The notes under the pieces are model-generated. The model saw nothing but the letters and a program-made list of their open reading frames with translations. It ran no database searches and was not told the DNA's origin. Of a stretch of 44,267 bases of DNA, positions 16,083-24,342 are shown piece by piece. Origin of the DNA: a bacterium (GTDB lineage Bacteria > Myxococcota_A > UBA9042); assembly GCA_030425545.1 (NCBI GenBank), contig JAUIAC010000014.1:1-44267 (forward strand), in the 5' to 3' direction. Every line of letters begins with the position of its first letter. The first letter of the stretch is position 1. Made by a program: the position numbers and the translations under genes.

Positions 16083-17171
16083 ATGACCTGGACTCGCATG
16101 GACTACGGCCGCCTGCTCGACGACTTCAACGTCGGCGCTGTGTACCAGCACCCCTTCGAGCTCACCGTCGACGAGAGCGTCATCGGCCCGTACATGGCCA
16201 GCTTCATCGACGCGACGCCGACCTGGACGTCGACCCCCTTCGCGAAGGGGCTAGGCTTCGCTGGACGCCCGGTGCCGCCCCACCTGCTGCTCAACCTCGG
16301 GCTCTCCTTCTCCGTACATGACACCTCGCAGCAAGCCATCGCCCACCTGGCCTACGTCAAGGTGGCGTTCCCCAAGGCGCTGCCTGTGGGCGGGACCGTG
16401 CGCGCGGCGTCCCGTGTCATCGGAGCCAAGCCCAGCTCGAAGGGCGACAAGGGGGTCGTGCACGTCCAGACCGTGCTGGTCGACGAGCACGGCGACCGTG
16501 TGCTCGACTTCGAGCGCAAGGCCTTGATTCGTGCTGGCGCGATGTCCGATCGACCCCACGTGCCGCACGACACCGCCGCAGCGATGGGCCGCTCTCCGGA
16601 CACCGACGTCGGCGACACGATCGCCTCGCGGCCCCTGCCAGCCGGGCTCTTTCAGCCGCCGCTCTGGGGACGGCTGCAGGACTTCGAGCCCGGCGCGGTC
16701 CTGGTCCACGCCAACGGCCGCACGGTCGGCGACACCGAGCACATGCGCCTGTCGGCGGTGTGCCGCAACAGTCATCCGCTGCACTGGGACGCCGTCTACG
16801 CCAAGGCCAACAGCTTTGCCGGCGAGCGCGTGGTCTACGGCGGGCTGGTGTTGGCCTGGACGCTGACCCAGTCGAGCCTGGACACGGGCGGGCATCTGCT
16901 GTGGGAGCGCGAGTGGTCGGCGGGAGCGCACCCGGCTCCGGTGCTCGCTGGCGACACGATCTTCTCCGCGACGCGGGTCGAGACGGTGACCCAGCTGAGC
17001 GCTGACGTCGGCGAGGTCACGCTGCGCGTGGTCGGCGTGAAGAACGCGCGACCCGAGGCGCTGTTGGCCGAAGGTCACGACCTCTTCACCGCGGAGCGAG
17101 CGAAGGACAAGGCGGACCGGACTGCCGCAAAGGTGGTGGAGATCACCCGCCGCGTGCTCGTCCGGTCGTGA
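16083..17171 (+). CDS. MaoC-type double-hotdog hydratase (mesaconyl-CoA hydratase-like)
   Basis: This encodes 362 residues with two hotdog (MaoC-like) modules, about 10-160 and 200-350. The overall pattern (an N-terminal FELTVDESVIGPYMASF segment, GDTEHMRLSAVCRNSHPLHWD in the second half, and a VVYGGLVLAW helix) resembles mesaconyl-CoA hydratase (Mch, beta-methylmalyl-CoA dehydratase) of the ethylmalonyl-CoA and 3-hydroxypropionate pathways. An enoyl-CoA hydratase on another substrate is also possible. The Asn-Ser-His-Pro-Leu-His segment probably carries the catalytic His. The ATG follows a strong AGGAGG. No ethylmalonyl-CoA pathway gene adjoins it, so the pathway is uncertain. It converges on the TlpA-like gene with 69 bases between stops. 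Confidence 0.8.
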   Translation: MTWTRMDYGRLLDDFNVGAVYQHPFELTVDESVIGPYMASFIDATPTWTSTPFAKGLGFAGRPVPPHLLLNLGLSFSVHDTSQQAIAHLAYVKVAFPKALPVGGTVRAASRVIGAKPSSKGDKGVVHVQTVLVDEHGDRVLDFERKALIRAGAMSDRPHVPHDTAAAMGRSPDTDVGDTIASRPLPAGLFQPPLWGRLQDFEPGAVLVHANGRTVGDTEHMRLSAVCRNSHPLHWDAVYAKANSFAGERVVYGGLVLAWTLTQSSLDTGGHLLWEREWSAGAHPAPVLAGDTIFSATRVETVTQLSADVGEVTLRVVGVKNARPEALLAEGHDLFTAERAKDKADRTAAKVVEITRRVLVRS

Positions 17172-17240
17172 GCACCGCGGGCGCCACGGCCCGACTCCAG
17201 CCACCGACCTGGGTCGCCCGTCGCTCGCGTGGCTGCAGCG

Positions 17241-17789
17241 CTACTTCGGCGTCCGCCAGTCCAGCTCCCCGGGGAGCAACACGCCCTGTCGAGACCACGT
17301 CACCTTGCCCTGACGGTCCAAGGCGTAGGTGGTCGGGAACGCCCTGACGTCGAACCGCTTGGCCACGCTGCCGTCGTCAACGAACGCGCGAAACGAGCGC
17401 GGCGTCGTGCTCAGGTAGTCCCTCACGGCGGCGGGATCGTCGACCGCGACGCCGAGCACCTGCACGTCGGGGTGACGTTCGGCGAACGAGCTGACCGTCG
17501 GCGATGTCGCCTTGCAGGCTGTGCACCAGGTCGCCCAGAAGTAGAGCACCACCGGCTTGCCCTGCAACGACGCCAGCGACACCGGTGCGCCCTCTACCGC
17601 GCTCAGTCGCACGTCCGCGGTGGGGAGGGCCGAGGGGCCCCTGGAGAGGAAGAGGCTCATCACCGCCATGAAGGCCACGGTGAGCGCCAGCGTGCTCAGC
17701 ACGGAGCGAACCGGCCCCAACCACCGCGCGGCCCCGGCCTCGTCAGCACCGACCGGACCTGGCGTCGCTGATGGTTGTGTGGACGACAT
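17241..17789 (-). CDS. Membrane-anchored TlpA/ResA-like thioredoxin
   Basis: This encodes 182 residues. One N-terminal membrane helix (about 28-50) precedes a thioredoxin fold with WATWCTAC (Cys89 and Cys92) and cis-proline segment FPTTYALD. Proteins of this class act on the outer face of the inner membrane, reducing disulfides during cytochrome c maturation or other envelope processes. The start is the ATG at 17789, after GGGAG; the frame is open to 17849 but lacks support. It lies 99 bases downstream of the large Cys-rich lipoprotein gene on the same strand, and an operon is plausible: the lipoprotein has paired Cys in its Ig-like domains that might be its client. Confidence 0.85.
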   Translation of the reverse strand: MSSTQPSATPGPVGADEAGAARWLGPVRSVLSTLALTVAFMAVMSLFLSRGPSALPTADVRLSAVEGAPVSLASLQGKPVVLYFWATWCTACKATSPTVSSFAERHPDVQVLGVAVDDPAAVRDYLSTTPRSFRAFVDDGSVAKRFDVRAFPTTYALDRQGKVTWSRQGVLLPGELDWRTPK

Positions 17790-17888
17790 GGGCTCTCCCG
17801 GCCTTGGCGCCGGCGAGGTGCCGCGGGGATCGCGGCTCCGGCCCGACACCGCAACCCCTCAGCGCGGGCGGGCATTTCCCTCGGCGGT

Positions 17889-20800
17889 CTACTTGACCCC
17901 GCCGCGCGCTTGCACGTGACCCGGCGGCGAGGTCACAGACTGCACGTCGATGGCGAGCGTCGTGCCCTTGGGTACGAGCGTGGTCATCACCGAGAGGTCC
18001 AGCGAGGGCAGCGGCACGCTCGCCAGGGTCCCCTGCAGCTGCCCCACCAGCGCCCCGGTCACGGCCGGGAGCAGCTTCTCGAAGAAGCCGATGGTCCCCT
18101 CGCCGGCAGAGACGCCGCCGAGCAACACCGAGTCGATGTCGCTCTCCAACGTGTGGATCTTGCCGACGTTGAGCGCGATCTCCTTGCCGTTCAGCCCCTT
18201 GACCGCGTCGGCGGACACCGTCGCTGCGGCGGACACGTAGGCCCGCACGATCAGGGTCTTGCCGCCCATGGTGGCGGAGATGTCCATACGAATGTCGCCG
18301 AGCTGCAGCTCGGGCTTCCCCCCAGGCACGCAGTCGCTGAGGATCGGCGGCAGCAGGAAGTCGGTCTTCACCTTCAGGTTGGAGATGCCGTAGGCCTTCA
18401 GATCCAGGCCGCCAAGCACGCTCGGGTCGACCGTGAGCAGCAGCGCGCCGCTTTGCCACATGGCCGCCAGCAGCTGGTTGGCCGAGTCGTGGTGCAGCGC
18501 GATGTCCATCGGGTTGACCTTGTCGAACGACGCCAGGGTCTGGCTCGTCTTGAGGCACGACCGACGCGCCAACGCGCCGTGGATGGTGCGCGAGATCTTC
18601 TTGACGCTGGTCAGCCCCGCCTTCATGCGGATGCGCGCTCCGCCGGGCTTGCCGCTGGCCGGACCGTAGAAGTTCAGCGAGCTGAGCTTGGACGACATCT
18701 TGAGCGGGGTCGGCAGCCCGCCGAAGAAGCCGGGGACGTTGAAGCCGGTGTCGATGGCGAAGGCCTGAAGCATGTTGCCGAGCGGGCCGTCGAGCTTGGC
18801 GCCGATCTGCTCCTTGAGCGTGTTCTCCAAGGCCTTGGTGATCGTGCCGTCGAAGAGGTTGAGCAGCCAGTTGACGAGGAAGCCCCACCCGTTCTCGATG
18901 GACACCTTGAGCCCGTTCAGCTTGACCTTGACCCCCGAGGTCTTCGCCTTGACCGTGCCCGAGCTGTAGACGGTCACCGACACGTTGCCGCTGACGCTCG
19001 CCGAGGTCGCGGTCACCTTGATCTTGAGGTTGGGCGACGCGAGGTTCTGCCCCTCGGCATAGACATTGGCGACCATGCTGTAGATGGTCGCGCCGAGCCC
19101 CAGACCGCCGTTCTTCGCGGTCAGCTTGATCTTGGGATAGCCCTTGTTGATCGAGCTGTTGCCGAACTTCACCGACGTGATGCTGACGACGAACTTGAAG
19201 AAGCTCCAGCCGACCGGGAACTTGGCGCTGAGCAGCGCTTTGGTGTCGAAGTTCTTGAGCACGAGCTCGACCACAGTGGCGATGTCCTTGGGCGACTTGT
19301 GGTTGCGATAGCCGGAGTCCAGCACCTTCTGCCCGAGCCAGGCCTCCACGCCATTGGCGATGAGCGCGCCGCTGCCGTCCTTGGTCTGCGTCTTGTTGTA
19401 CGCCTTGGCCGAGTAGAACGACTGCGTGTGCGAGGACGCGTTGCCCCACTTGTCCTTGGCCACGATGCGGATCAGGTTGAGCCCCTGCGACACGCTCATG
19501 ACAGCGGAGAGCCCGATGCCGTCGCCAGCTTTGACCGGCTTGCCGTTGAACGTGACGCTGCCGAGGCCGCTGAGCTCGTCTGCGGTGCTGAACTTCACCG
19601 TCACCGTGCTGGTGTGGATTCGGGTGACGCCGCGCTTGGGTGAGCTGACGTTGATGAGCGGGCCGCTGCTGTCGGAGAGGACCTTGCGGCTCGCCTTCAG
19701 CTTCGGGAAGTCCTTGAGCGTGGCGCTGATGGTGTAGAGACCGTCTTGCTCGAGGCTGACCTGCGCGTTCACCGTGTCGACCAGCGCCCCCTGCGGCGTC
19801 ACCTTGATCGGGGCGATGGCCAGGTCGGGGACGTCGTTGCCAAAGGCGTCCTTCGACACGGCCTTCAGCCCGATCTTCTGTCCGGTCGCGTAGTTGTCGC
19901 TCTCGGGGTCCAAAGCGAGCTTGAAGTTGACCGGGGGGCCTGCGACGACGGTCAAGGTGGCGGGCACGAAGTCGGTGACCGCGGCGGTCTCGCAGGTGAC
20001 GGCGTGCTGGCCGGTCTTGGTGCAGCTGACCGCCGTGCCACCCGACGCCGAACAGCTCGCTGGGGCCTTGAGCGACCAGTCCTTGGGCTGAGGATCGGCG
20101 ACATTGCCAAACTGGTCGTAGGCGACACAGGCCGCCTGCGCGCCCTTGCCGGCCTCCACCTCGGTCGGGGTCAGGGTGACCTTGGTGAACGCAGGCACGT
20201 CAGGCAGGACTCGGAGCTTGCCCGGCACCTTCTTCAGCGCCCCCGACGTGCAGGTCAGCGCGTAGTCGCCCGCCTTCTTGCTGGTGACGACGCCGTCGAT
20301 GACCGTCAGGTCGGCCGCCGAGTCGAGGGTCGACGTGGCGCCGGGGGGCGCGGTGGCCACGTTGCCGAAGTCGTCGACAAAGCCGCAGGTCGCCTTCGCT
20401 CCCGTCCCGCCGGCCGTGATCTCCTGCGGATCGACGAGCGCCGTCACGCCTGTGGCAGCGCCAGCGACAAAGCGCACGTCGACCGGGTCAGACGTCAGCG
20501 CCGGGCTCGCGAGCGTGCACCGGACCGGGTGCTTGCCGGCGACGGTGCTGACCACGCCAAGGCCCCCCGCGACGGTGATCTTGAGCGGCGCCTCCGCCTT
20601 GAGCTGCGCAGCACCGGCGGGCAACGCGACGGCGTGTCCACTGGCGTCTTCAGCCGAGCAGGTGATCGGGGCGATGTCTCCGACGACCGTGTCGGTAGCG
20701 GGCGCCTTGGCGACCAGCTTGGCGATGGCCCCGGCGACGACCACGAACTTCGCAGGCGCCTGGGCCGCCTCGGCCACATCGGCCGTGGCACACCTCACCG

Positions 20801-21149
20801 TGCCAGCGCCCGGCTTGTGGCCCGTGAGGGTGAGGCCCGACGCCGTGGCCACCTCCGCGGGAGCGACCACGGCGGAGAAGCTCAGCCCACCGACGACGCG
20901 GTCCTCTGCGTCGTAGGCCGTGCACGTCACGTCCGACGTGTCGCCCACCACGATGCTGCCGTTGGCGAGGGAGGCTTCAGTGCGGACCGCGGGGCCAGCC
21001 CCTGGGTCGCCCGTGGTGTCGCCCAGCTCGACCCCACCGCCCCCGGTCGTGTCGGCCGCCGGCGCGAGGTTGTTGCCCGTCGGCGCGCTGTTCCCGCACG
21101 CGGCGGCGAAGAGCGCGCAGCCCAACAGGGCGAGGTGTGAACGAATCAT
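17889..21149 (-). CDS. Large lipoprotein: Ig-like repeats plus BPI/LBP-like C-terminal half
   Basis: This encodes 1086 residues. A signal peptide ends in a lipobox with Cys18 (LFAAAC). A Gly/Thr-rich spacer leads to about five Ig-like (Big-type) domains between residues 55 and 490, most with one Cys pair (VTCTAYDAEDR and VRCA; ITCSAEDASG and VRCT; ATCGFVDDFGN and LTCT; AACVAYDQFGN and VTCE). A further Ig-like domain spans 493-585. Residues 585-800 and 820-1080 look like the two barrels of the BPI/LBP/CETP lipid-binding family: NGWGFLVNWLLNLFDGTITK near 753, and ALHHDSANQLLAAMWQSGAL near 880 is the typical second-barrel entrance. A lipid- or LPS-binding surface role is inferred. The ATG at 21149 follows GGAGGTCACCACC. 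Confidence 0.8.
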   Translation of the reverse strand: MIRSHLALLGCALFAAACGNSAPTGNNLAPAADTTGGGGVELGDTTGDPGAGPAVRTEASLANGSIVVGDTSDVTCTAYDAEDRVVGGLSFSAVVAPAEVATASGLTLTGHKPGAGTVRCATADVAEAAQAPAKFVVVAGAIAKLVAKAPATDTVVGDIAPITCSAEDASGHAVALPAGAAQLKAEAPLKITVAGGLGVVSTVAGKHPVRCTLASPALTSDPVDVRFVAGAATGVTALVDPQEITAGGTGAKATCGFVDDFGNVATAPPGATSTLDSAADLTVIDGVVTSKKAGDYALTCTSGALKKVPGKLRVLPDVPAFTKVTLTPTEVEAGKGAQAACVAYDQFGNVADPQPKDWSLKAPASCSASGGTAVSCTKTGQHAVTCETAAVTDFVPATLTVVAGPPVNFKLALDPESDNYATGQKIGLKAVSKDAFGNDVPDLAIAPIKVTPQGALVDTVNAQVSLEQDGLYTISATLKDFPKLKASRKVLSDSSGPLINVSSPKRGVTRIHTSTVTVKFSTADELSGLGSVTFNGKPVKAGDGIGLSAVMSVSQGLNLIRIVAKDKWGNASSHTQSFYSAKAYNKTQTKDGSGALIANGVEAWLGQKVLDSGYRNHKSPKDIATVVELVLKNFDTKALLSAKFPVGWSFFKFVVSITSVKFGNSSINKGYPKIKLTAKNGGLGLGATIYSMVANVYAEGQNLASPNLKIKVTATSASVSGNVSVTVYSSGTVKAKTSGVKVKLNGLKVSIENGWGFLVNWLLNLFDGTITKALENTLKEQIGAKLDGPLGNMLQAFAIDTGFNVPGFFGGLPTPLKMSSKLSSLNFYGPASGKPGGARIRMKAGLTSVKKISRTIHGALARRSCLKTSQTLASFDKVNPMDIALHHDSANQLLAAMWQSGALLLTVDPSVLGGLDLKAYGISNLKVKTDFLLPPILSDCVPGGKPELQLGDIRMDISATMGGKTLIVRAYVSAAATVSADAVKGLNGKEIALNVGKIHTLESDIDSVLLGGVSAGEGTIGFFEKLLPAVTGALVGQLQGTLASVPLPSLDLSVMTTLVPKGTTLAIDVQSVTSPPGHVQARGGVK

Positions 21150-21290
21150 GGTGGTGACCTCCCGAGGCGACGGGAGTCTAGCGGATCGCGCACGCGGAAG
21201 GCGACGGATTCACGGGGTCGCCGCGCGCGCTGCGATGCCTCGGGGCCCCAAAGTCGACGCCACGGCGGCCCGGCGCCGCCCAGGGGAGCC

Positions 21291-21764
21291 TCAGTCGCGC
21301 TCGGCCAGGATGTGGGCCAAGAGGCCGCGGCAGCCGGCGTCGCAGATCCGAAAGACCTCGTTGAAGCCGTCGGACCCACCGTAGTAGGGGTCGGGGACGT
21401 CCTGGCCGCGGGACGCTGGGTCCCAGTCGCGCAGGAGGCTCAGCTTGGTACCGTGGGCCGGCGTCGGCGCGATGCGGCGCAGGTTGCCGAGGTTGGCGCT
21501 GTCCATGGCGACGACGTAGTCGAACGCGTCGAAGTCCGCTGGCGTCACCTGCCGGGAGCGCCCCGACAGTTGGACCCCCTGTGCGGCGGCCGCGGCGGCT
21601 GAGCGCCGGTCGGGCGGGTCGCCGGCGTGATAGGCCGACGTCCCTGCAGAGTCGATGTCGATCCAAGCGTCAGCGCCCGCTTCCGCCACAATCTGGCGAA
21701 AGATGCCCTCCGCGGTCGGCGAACGGCAGATGTTGCCCAAGCAGACAAAACACACACGCACCAT
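21291..21764 (-). CDS. Low-molecular-weight protein tyrosine phosphatase
   Basis: This encodes 157 residues and is a complete LMW-PTP. The P-loop CLGNICRS (nucleophile Cys8, Cys13, Arg14) sits at the N-terminus as usual, and the general acid is in VPDPYYGG (about Asp125). It removes phosphate from protein tyrosines in the cytoplasm; family members often control exopolysaccharide export kinases, and arginine phosphatases of the same fold also exist. The start is the ATG at 21764, with GGAG upstream; an upstream GTG at 21791 would add nine residues not typical of the family. No tyrosine-kinase partner is nearby. The gap to the lipoprotein gene is 141 bases. Confidence 0.9.
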   Translation of the reverse strand: MVRVCFVCLGNICRSPTAEGIFRQIVAEAGADAWIDIDSAGTSAYHAGDPPDRRSAAAAAAQGVQLSGRSRQVTPADFDAFDYVVAMDSANLGNLRRIAPTPAHGTKLSLLRDWDPASRGQDVPDPYYGGSDGFNEVFRICDAGCRGLLAHILAERD

Positions 21765-21849
21765 GGCGACGCACTCCGAGTCGGTGGGCACGCTGGGCGT
21801 CCCGCTGGTCGCGCAGCCGAGCCAGATTCCACGTGGAGAGCCAGCATAG

Positions 21850-21940
21850 CACTGGCGTCATCGCGCTGGCGTCATAGCCTGGGCGTCCGATTCGCGCGGG
21901 CGCCCGAGTCGCGCTGGCGTCCGAGGCGGGGCGGTGGCGT
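21850..21940. repeat. Imperfect short tandem repeat (14-17 bp), intergenic
   Basis: About five degenerate copies of a unit close to CGCGCTGGCGTCAT lie between the phosphatase and the AbrB-type gene. On the minus strand the unit reads ATGACGCCAGCGCG, which is nearly the same as the 15-base unit at 24372-24431. It thus appears to belong to a dispersed repeat type. Confidence 0.65.
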
Positions 21941-22006
21941 GAGCGGGCGCCCCAGGCGCACGTCGGCTCAACGTGGACCCGGGCTGGCCTGCCGCCCGGA
22001 GCGCGC

Positions 22007-22216
22007 TCAGACCTCGCGCTGCTTGGGCGCCGCGACCTGCCGCCGGCGGCCTCGGGTCCGCTGCGCGCCCGCAGGCGCGGCGCGAACCACAACGGCCCCG
22101 TCTTCGACGCTCAGCGCGATGTGGGTCCCGGGGGTGATGCCGGCTTTGACGAGCATCGGGCGGTCGATGATGACACCGAAGCTGTTGCCGATAGAGGCGA
22201 GCTTCTTGACGGTCAT
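22007..22216 (-). CDS. AbrB/SpoVT-family DNA-binding protein
   Basis: This encodes 69 residues. Residues 1-48 match the swapped-hairpin AbrB fold (KKLASIGNSFGVIIDRPML, then GTHIALSVEDGAVVVR). Such proteins are transition-state regulators or MazE-type antitoxins. No toxin gene flanks it, and the Arg/Gln/Lys-rich C-terminal tail is not a typical antitoxin toxin-binding tail, so a solitary regulator is more likely. The ATG at 22216 has GGAG six bases upstream. Confidence 0.8.
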   Translation of the reverse strand: MTVKKLASIGNSFGVIIDRPMLVKAGITPGTHIALSVEDGAVVVRAAPAGAQRTRGRRRQVAAPKQREV

Positions 22217-22453
22217 TGGAGACTCCAGCGTGGCAGTGGCCAACGAGCGTTGGCCTCGGATGGGATGCCGACGGGCCGGACGGCGGGCCGCGGTGTGGCT
22301 GAGCGCTCCCGGCGACGTGGCACAGCGACCGCAGCGCGGGTCGGCACGCGTTGCAGCATGCACGTTGCGGTGCGTCGGTTGGGTGAAGAATCGTGTGACT
22401 GCGGCGCGACGATGTGGCTTGACGGCGCGGACTGTCGCCCGGACTCTGCGCCC

Positions 22454-24034
22454 GTGAAGCTGCCTCCGCCCACGCCCGTCGCCCGCCCCTTCTTGGCCGC
22501 CGCCTTGACCTGCAGCGCGGTGTTGGCCTTTGCGGGCGCCGACCCACGGGCGGCATGCGCCGCGACGCAAGCAGCGCACTCCGAGCTCGGGGAGATGGCG
22601 GGCGTCCGCGCGCGTGCCGCCGGGTCCCGCGGCTGCGGAAAATCGCGACGAGGCCGGGCGACCAACCGGGGGAGGCGCGCAGGACGCTCGTCGCATGGCG
22701 CGCGGAAGCCAACCCGGCGCAAGGCCCGCGCACCGGGCGCGAAGCGAGGCCGCTCGAAGGCGCGGGCGGGCAAGCGGCGGGGCCGAGCCGCGGCGCGGCG
22801 CTCCAAGGGTCGAGGCGCACACGCCAAGCGCCGAGCCACACGCCGCGGCGCCAAGTCGCGACGCGGGCCCGGCAAGCGCAGGCGAGCCACCCGCGCACGA
22901 AGCCGACGAGGCCGCGCGCGTCGGGTCGCTCCGCCCCGCACGCGGCCGACCTCCGCTGAGCGGAAGCTGGACCGCAAGATGACGCGGCGCTGCCGCAAGC
23001 GAGGGCGCTCCGCCGCGTGCCGCAAGTGGAAGGTGGAGCGCAAGCGACGGCTCGCGCGCTATCGGCTCGCCCGCAAGTGTCGCAGTCGCCGCCACCGCAG
23101 CTCGCGCGCGTGCCGCAAGCTGCGGGCCCAGGTCCGCCGGCAACAGCGAGCGCGCCGCATCTGCGGGGTCGGCCGCGGGCGCGCGCGTCGGCGCGACACG
23201 GTGCACCGCATGGCCCGACGCTTTCGCATCAGCCCCGAGACCTTTCGCCGCTACAACAAGCTGTCGAAGCGAACGCGGCGGCTGCGCCGTGGCCGGTGGT
23301 ACGTGGTCTACAAGTCGCCCTTCCACAACGTGCGGCTCGCGGGTGGCGTCGAGCTCGCGCCCGTCGCCGGTGTGCTCAAGGTGCAGCGACCCCACCGCGC
23401 GTGGGGTCGCCCCCTCATGGTCGAGAGCCTGCGGACCGCCGCCGTGGCGGTGCAGCGCGCGGCGGCCCTGCAGCCCCACCTCATCTTCGGGGACCTCAGC
23501 AAGAAGGGTGGAGGGTGTCTGCCCCCGCACAAGTCCCACCGCGGCGGCATGGACGTCGACGTCGGCTACTACCACCTCGGTGGTCGTCAGCGCGCGTGGC
23601 TCGACCATGCCTCGCCGCGCGACCTGGACGCCGATCGCACCTGGACCTTCCTCAGCGCGCTCCTTCGGCCCCGGCTGCTGCAGTACGCGTTCATCGACTA
23701 CAGCCTGCAGCCCGCGCTCTACGCGGCGGCGAGACGCGCAGGGGAGACGCCGGCCTCGCTGCGCGAGGTGTTTCAGTACCCACGCCCGAAGTCGCAGTCA
23801 CACAGCACCATCATCCGACATCTCCAGGGACACGCGGACCACATGCACCTGCGATTCCGCTGTCCGACGCCGAGCTGTACCCTCACCGCCGCGGACAAGC
23901 AGACCATGCTCCAGGCTGCGGGGGTGCGGCGCGGCGGCCCGGACGAGCGCCGGCAGCGATTTGGTCGACGGCACGCTCGAGCTGCCCGGCTCAGCGCCAC
24001 CCGTCGCACGCGCCCGCTCCGCGGACACTGGTGA
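22454..24034 (+). CDS. LysM and MepA-type (LAS family) murein endopeptidase with a long basic region
   Basis: This encodes 526 residues from the proposed GTG. A signal peptide (FLAAALTCSAVLAFAG) is followed by about 190 residues of extreme Arg/Lys content (55-245). A LysM-like module lies at 248-286 (DTVHRMARRFRISPETFRRY). Then comes a penicillin-insensitive murein endopeptidase (MepA) domain at 290-490, with the zinc-ligand segments PHKSHRGGMDVDV near 363 and HADHMHLRF near 465. It should cleave D-Ala-DAP cross-links in peptidoglycan in the periplasm or outside the cell. The basic region might bind DNA, LPS or teichoic acids of prey. In-frame ATGs at 22358 and 22412 are alternative starts; the GTG lies best before the signal peptide but has a poor ribosome-binding site. 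Confidence 0.75.
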   Translation: MKLPPPTPVARPFLAAALTCSAVLAFAGADPRAACAATQAAHSELGEMAGVRARAAGSRGCGKSRRGRATNRGRRAGRSSHGARKPTRRKARAPGAKRGRSKARAGKRRGRAAARRSKGRGAHAKRRATRRGAKSRRGPGKRRRATRARSRRGRARRVAPPRTRPTSAERKLDRKMTRRCRKRGRSAACRKWKVERKRRLARYRLARKCRSRRHRSSRACRKLRAQVRRQQRARRICGVGRGRARRRDTVHRMARRFRISPETFRRYNKLSKRTRRLRRGRWYVVYKSPFHNVRLAGGVELAPVAGVLKVQRPHRAWGRPLMVESLRTAAVAVQRAAALQPHLIFGDLSKKGGGCLPPHKSHRGGMDVDVGYYHLGGRQRAWLDHASPRDLDADRTWTFLSALLRPRLLQYAFIDYSLQPALYAAARRAGETPASLREVFQYPRPKSQSHSTIIRHLQGHADHMHLRFRCPTPSCTLTAADKQTMLQAAGVRRGGPDERRQRFGRRHARAARLSATRRTRPLRGHW

Positions 24035-24061
24035 CAGCGTCCAGCCGCTCGCGGCGCTGTC
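24033..24061 (+). terminator. Possible hairpin after the endopeptidase gene
   Basis: GACAGCG (24033-24039, overlapping the stop codon) pairs with CGCTGTC (24055-24061). No T-run follows. It is a weak terminator candidate between this gene and the tRNA. Confidence 0.3.
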
Positions 24062-24157
24062 GACGAGGTGCGCCACCGCCGGTCGCCGCGACGCTTGACA
24101 GGCCTCGGGTGGTTCGCACACCTTCGCCGCTGGCCCGCCACTCTCGCGCGGGCGCAT

Positions 24158-24239
24158 GCCGAAGTGGCGGAATGGTAGACGCGGCGGATTCAAAATCCGC
24201 TGGGCTTTGCTCGTGAGGGTTCGAGTCCCTCCTTCGGTA
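24158..24239 (+). tRNA. tRNA-Leu (anticodon CAA)
   Basis: An 82-base class II tRNA folds fully. The acceptor stem is GCCGAAG/CTTCGGT with one G-T pair and discriminator A. The anticodon stem GCGGA/TCCGC encloses loop TTCAAAA, with anticodon CAA at 24191-24193. The variable arm is 14 bases and the T arm is GAGGG-TTCGAGT-CCCTC. The 3' CCA is not encoded (CCT follows). It reads UUG codons, which are rare in this GC-rich genome. Confidence 0.95.
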
Positions 24240-24251
24240 CCTGACCCGCGC

Positions 24252-24292
24252 GTGTCCTCAGCGTGGCGCGCGGTGTCCTCAGCGTGGCGCGC
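24252..24292 (+). repeat. 20-bp direct repeat just after tRNA-Leu
   Basis: GTGTCCTCAGCGTGGCGCGC occurs at 24252-24271 and exactly again at 24273-24292, starting 13 bases after the tRNA. It does not match the tRNA 3' end, so it is not an obvious attachment-site duplication. Confidence 0.9.
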
Positions 24293-24342
24293 AGGCAGGC
24301 GGTCGCCTTCGACCAGCCTTCGCGGCCAAGGGAGCGTGAGCC

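Noticed and set aside
17743..19643. Long open frames on both strands overlapping the BPI-like lipoprotein gene
   Set aside because: The products are low-complexity Arg/Gln/His-rich; the lipoprotein frame has a signal peptide, domains and a ribosome-binding site.
22007..22216. Toxin-antitoxin pair
   Set aside because: No toxin-sized frame with a family-like product flanks the AbrB-type gene.
22217..23608. Minus-strand extension of the AbrB-type frame to 533 codons
   Set aside because: The ATG at 22216 has a good ribosome-binding site and begins the AbrB fold; the upstream part is antisense to the Arg-rich endopeptidase region.
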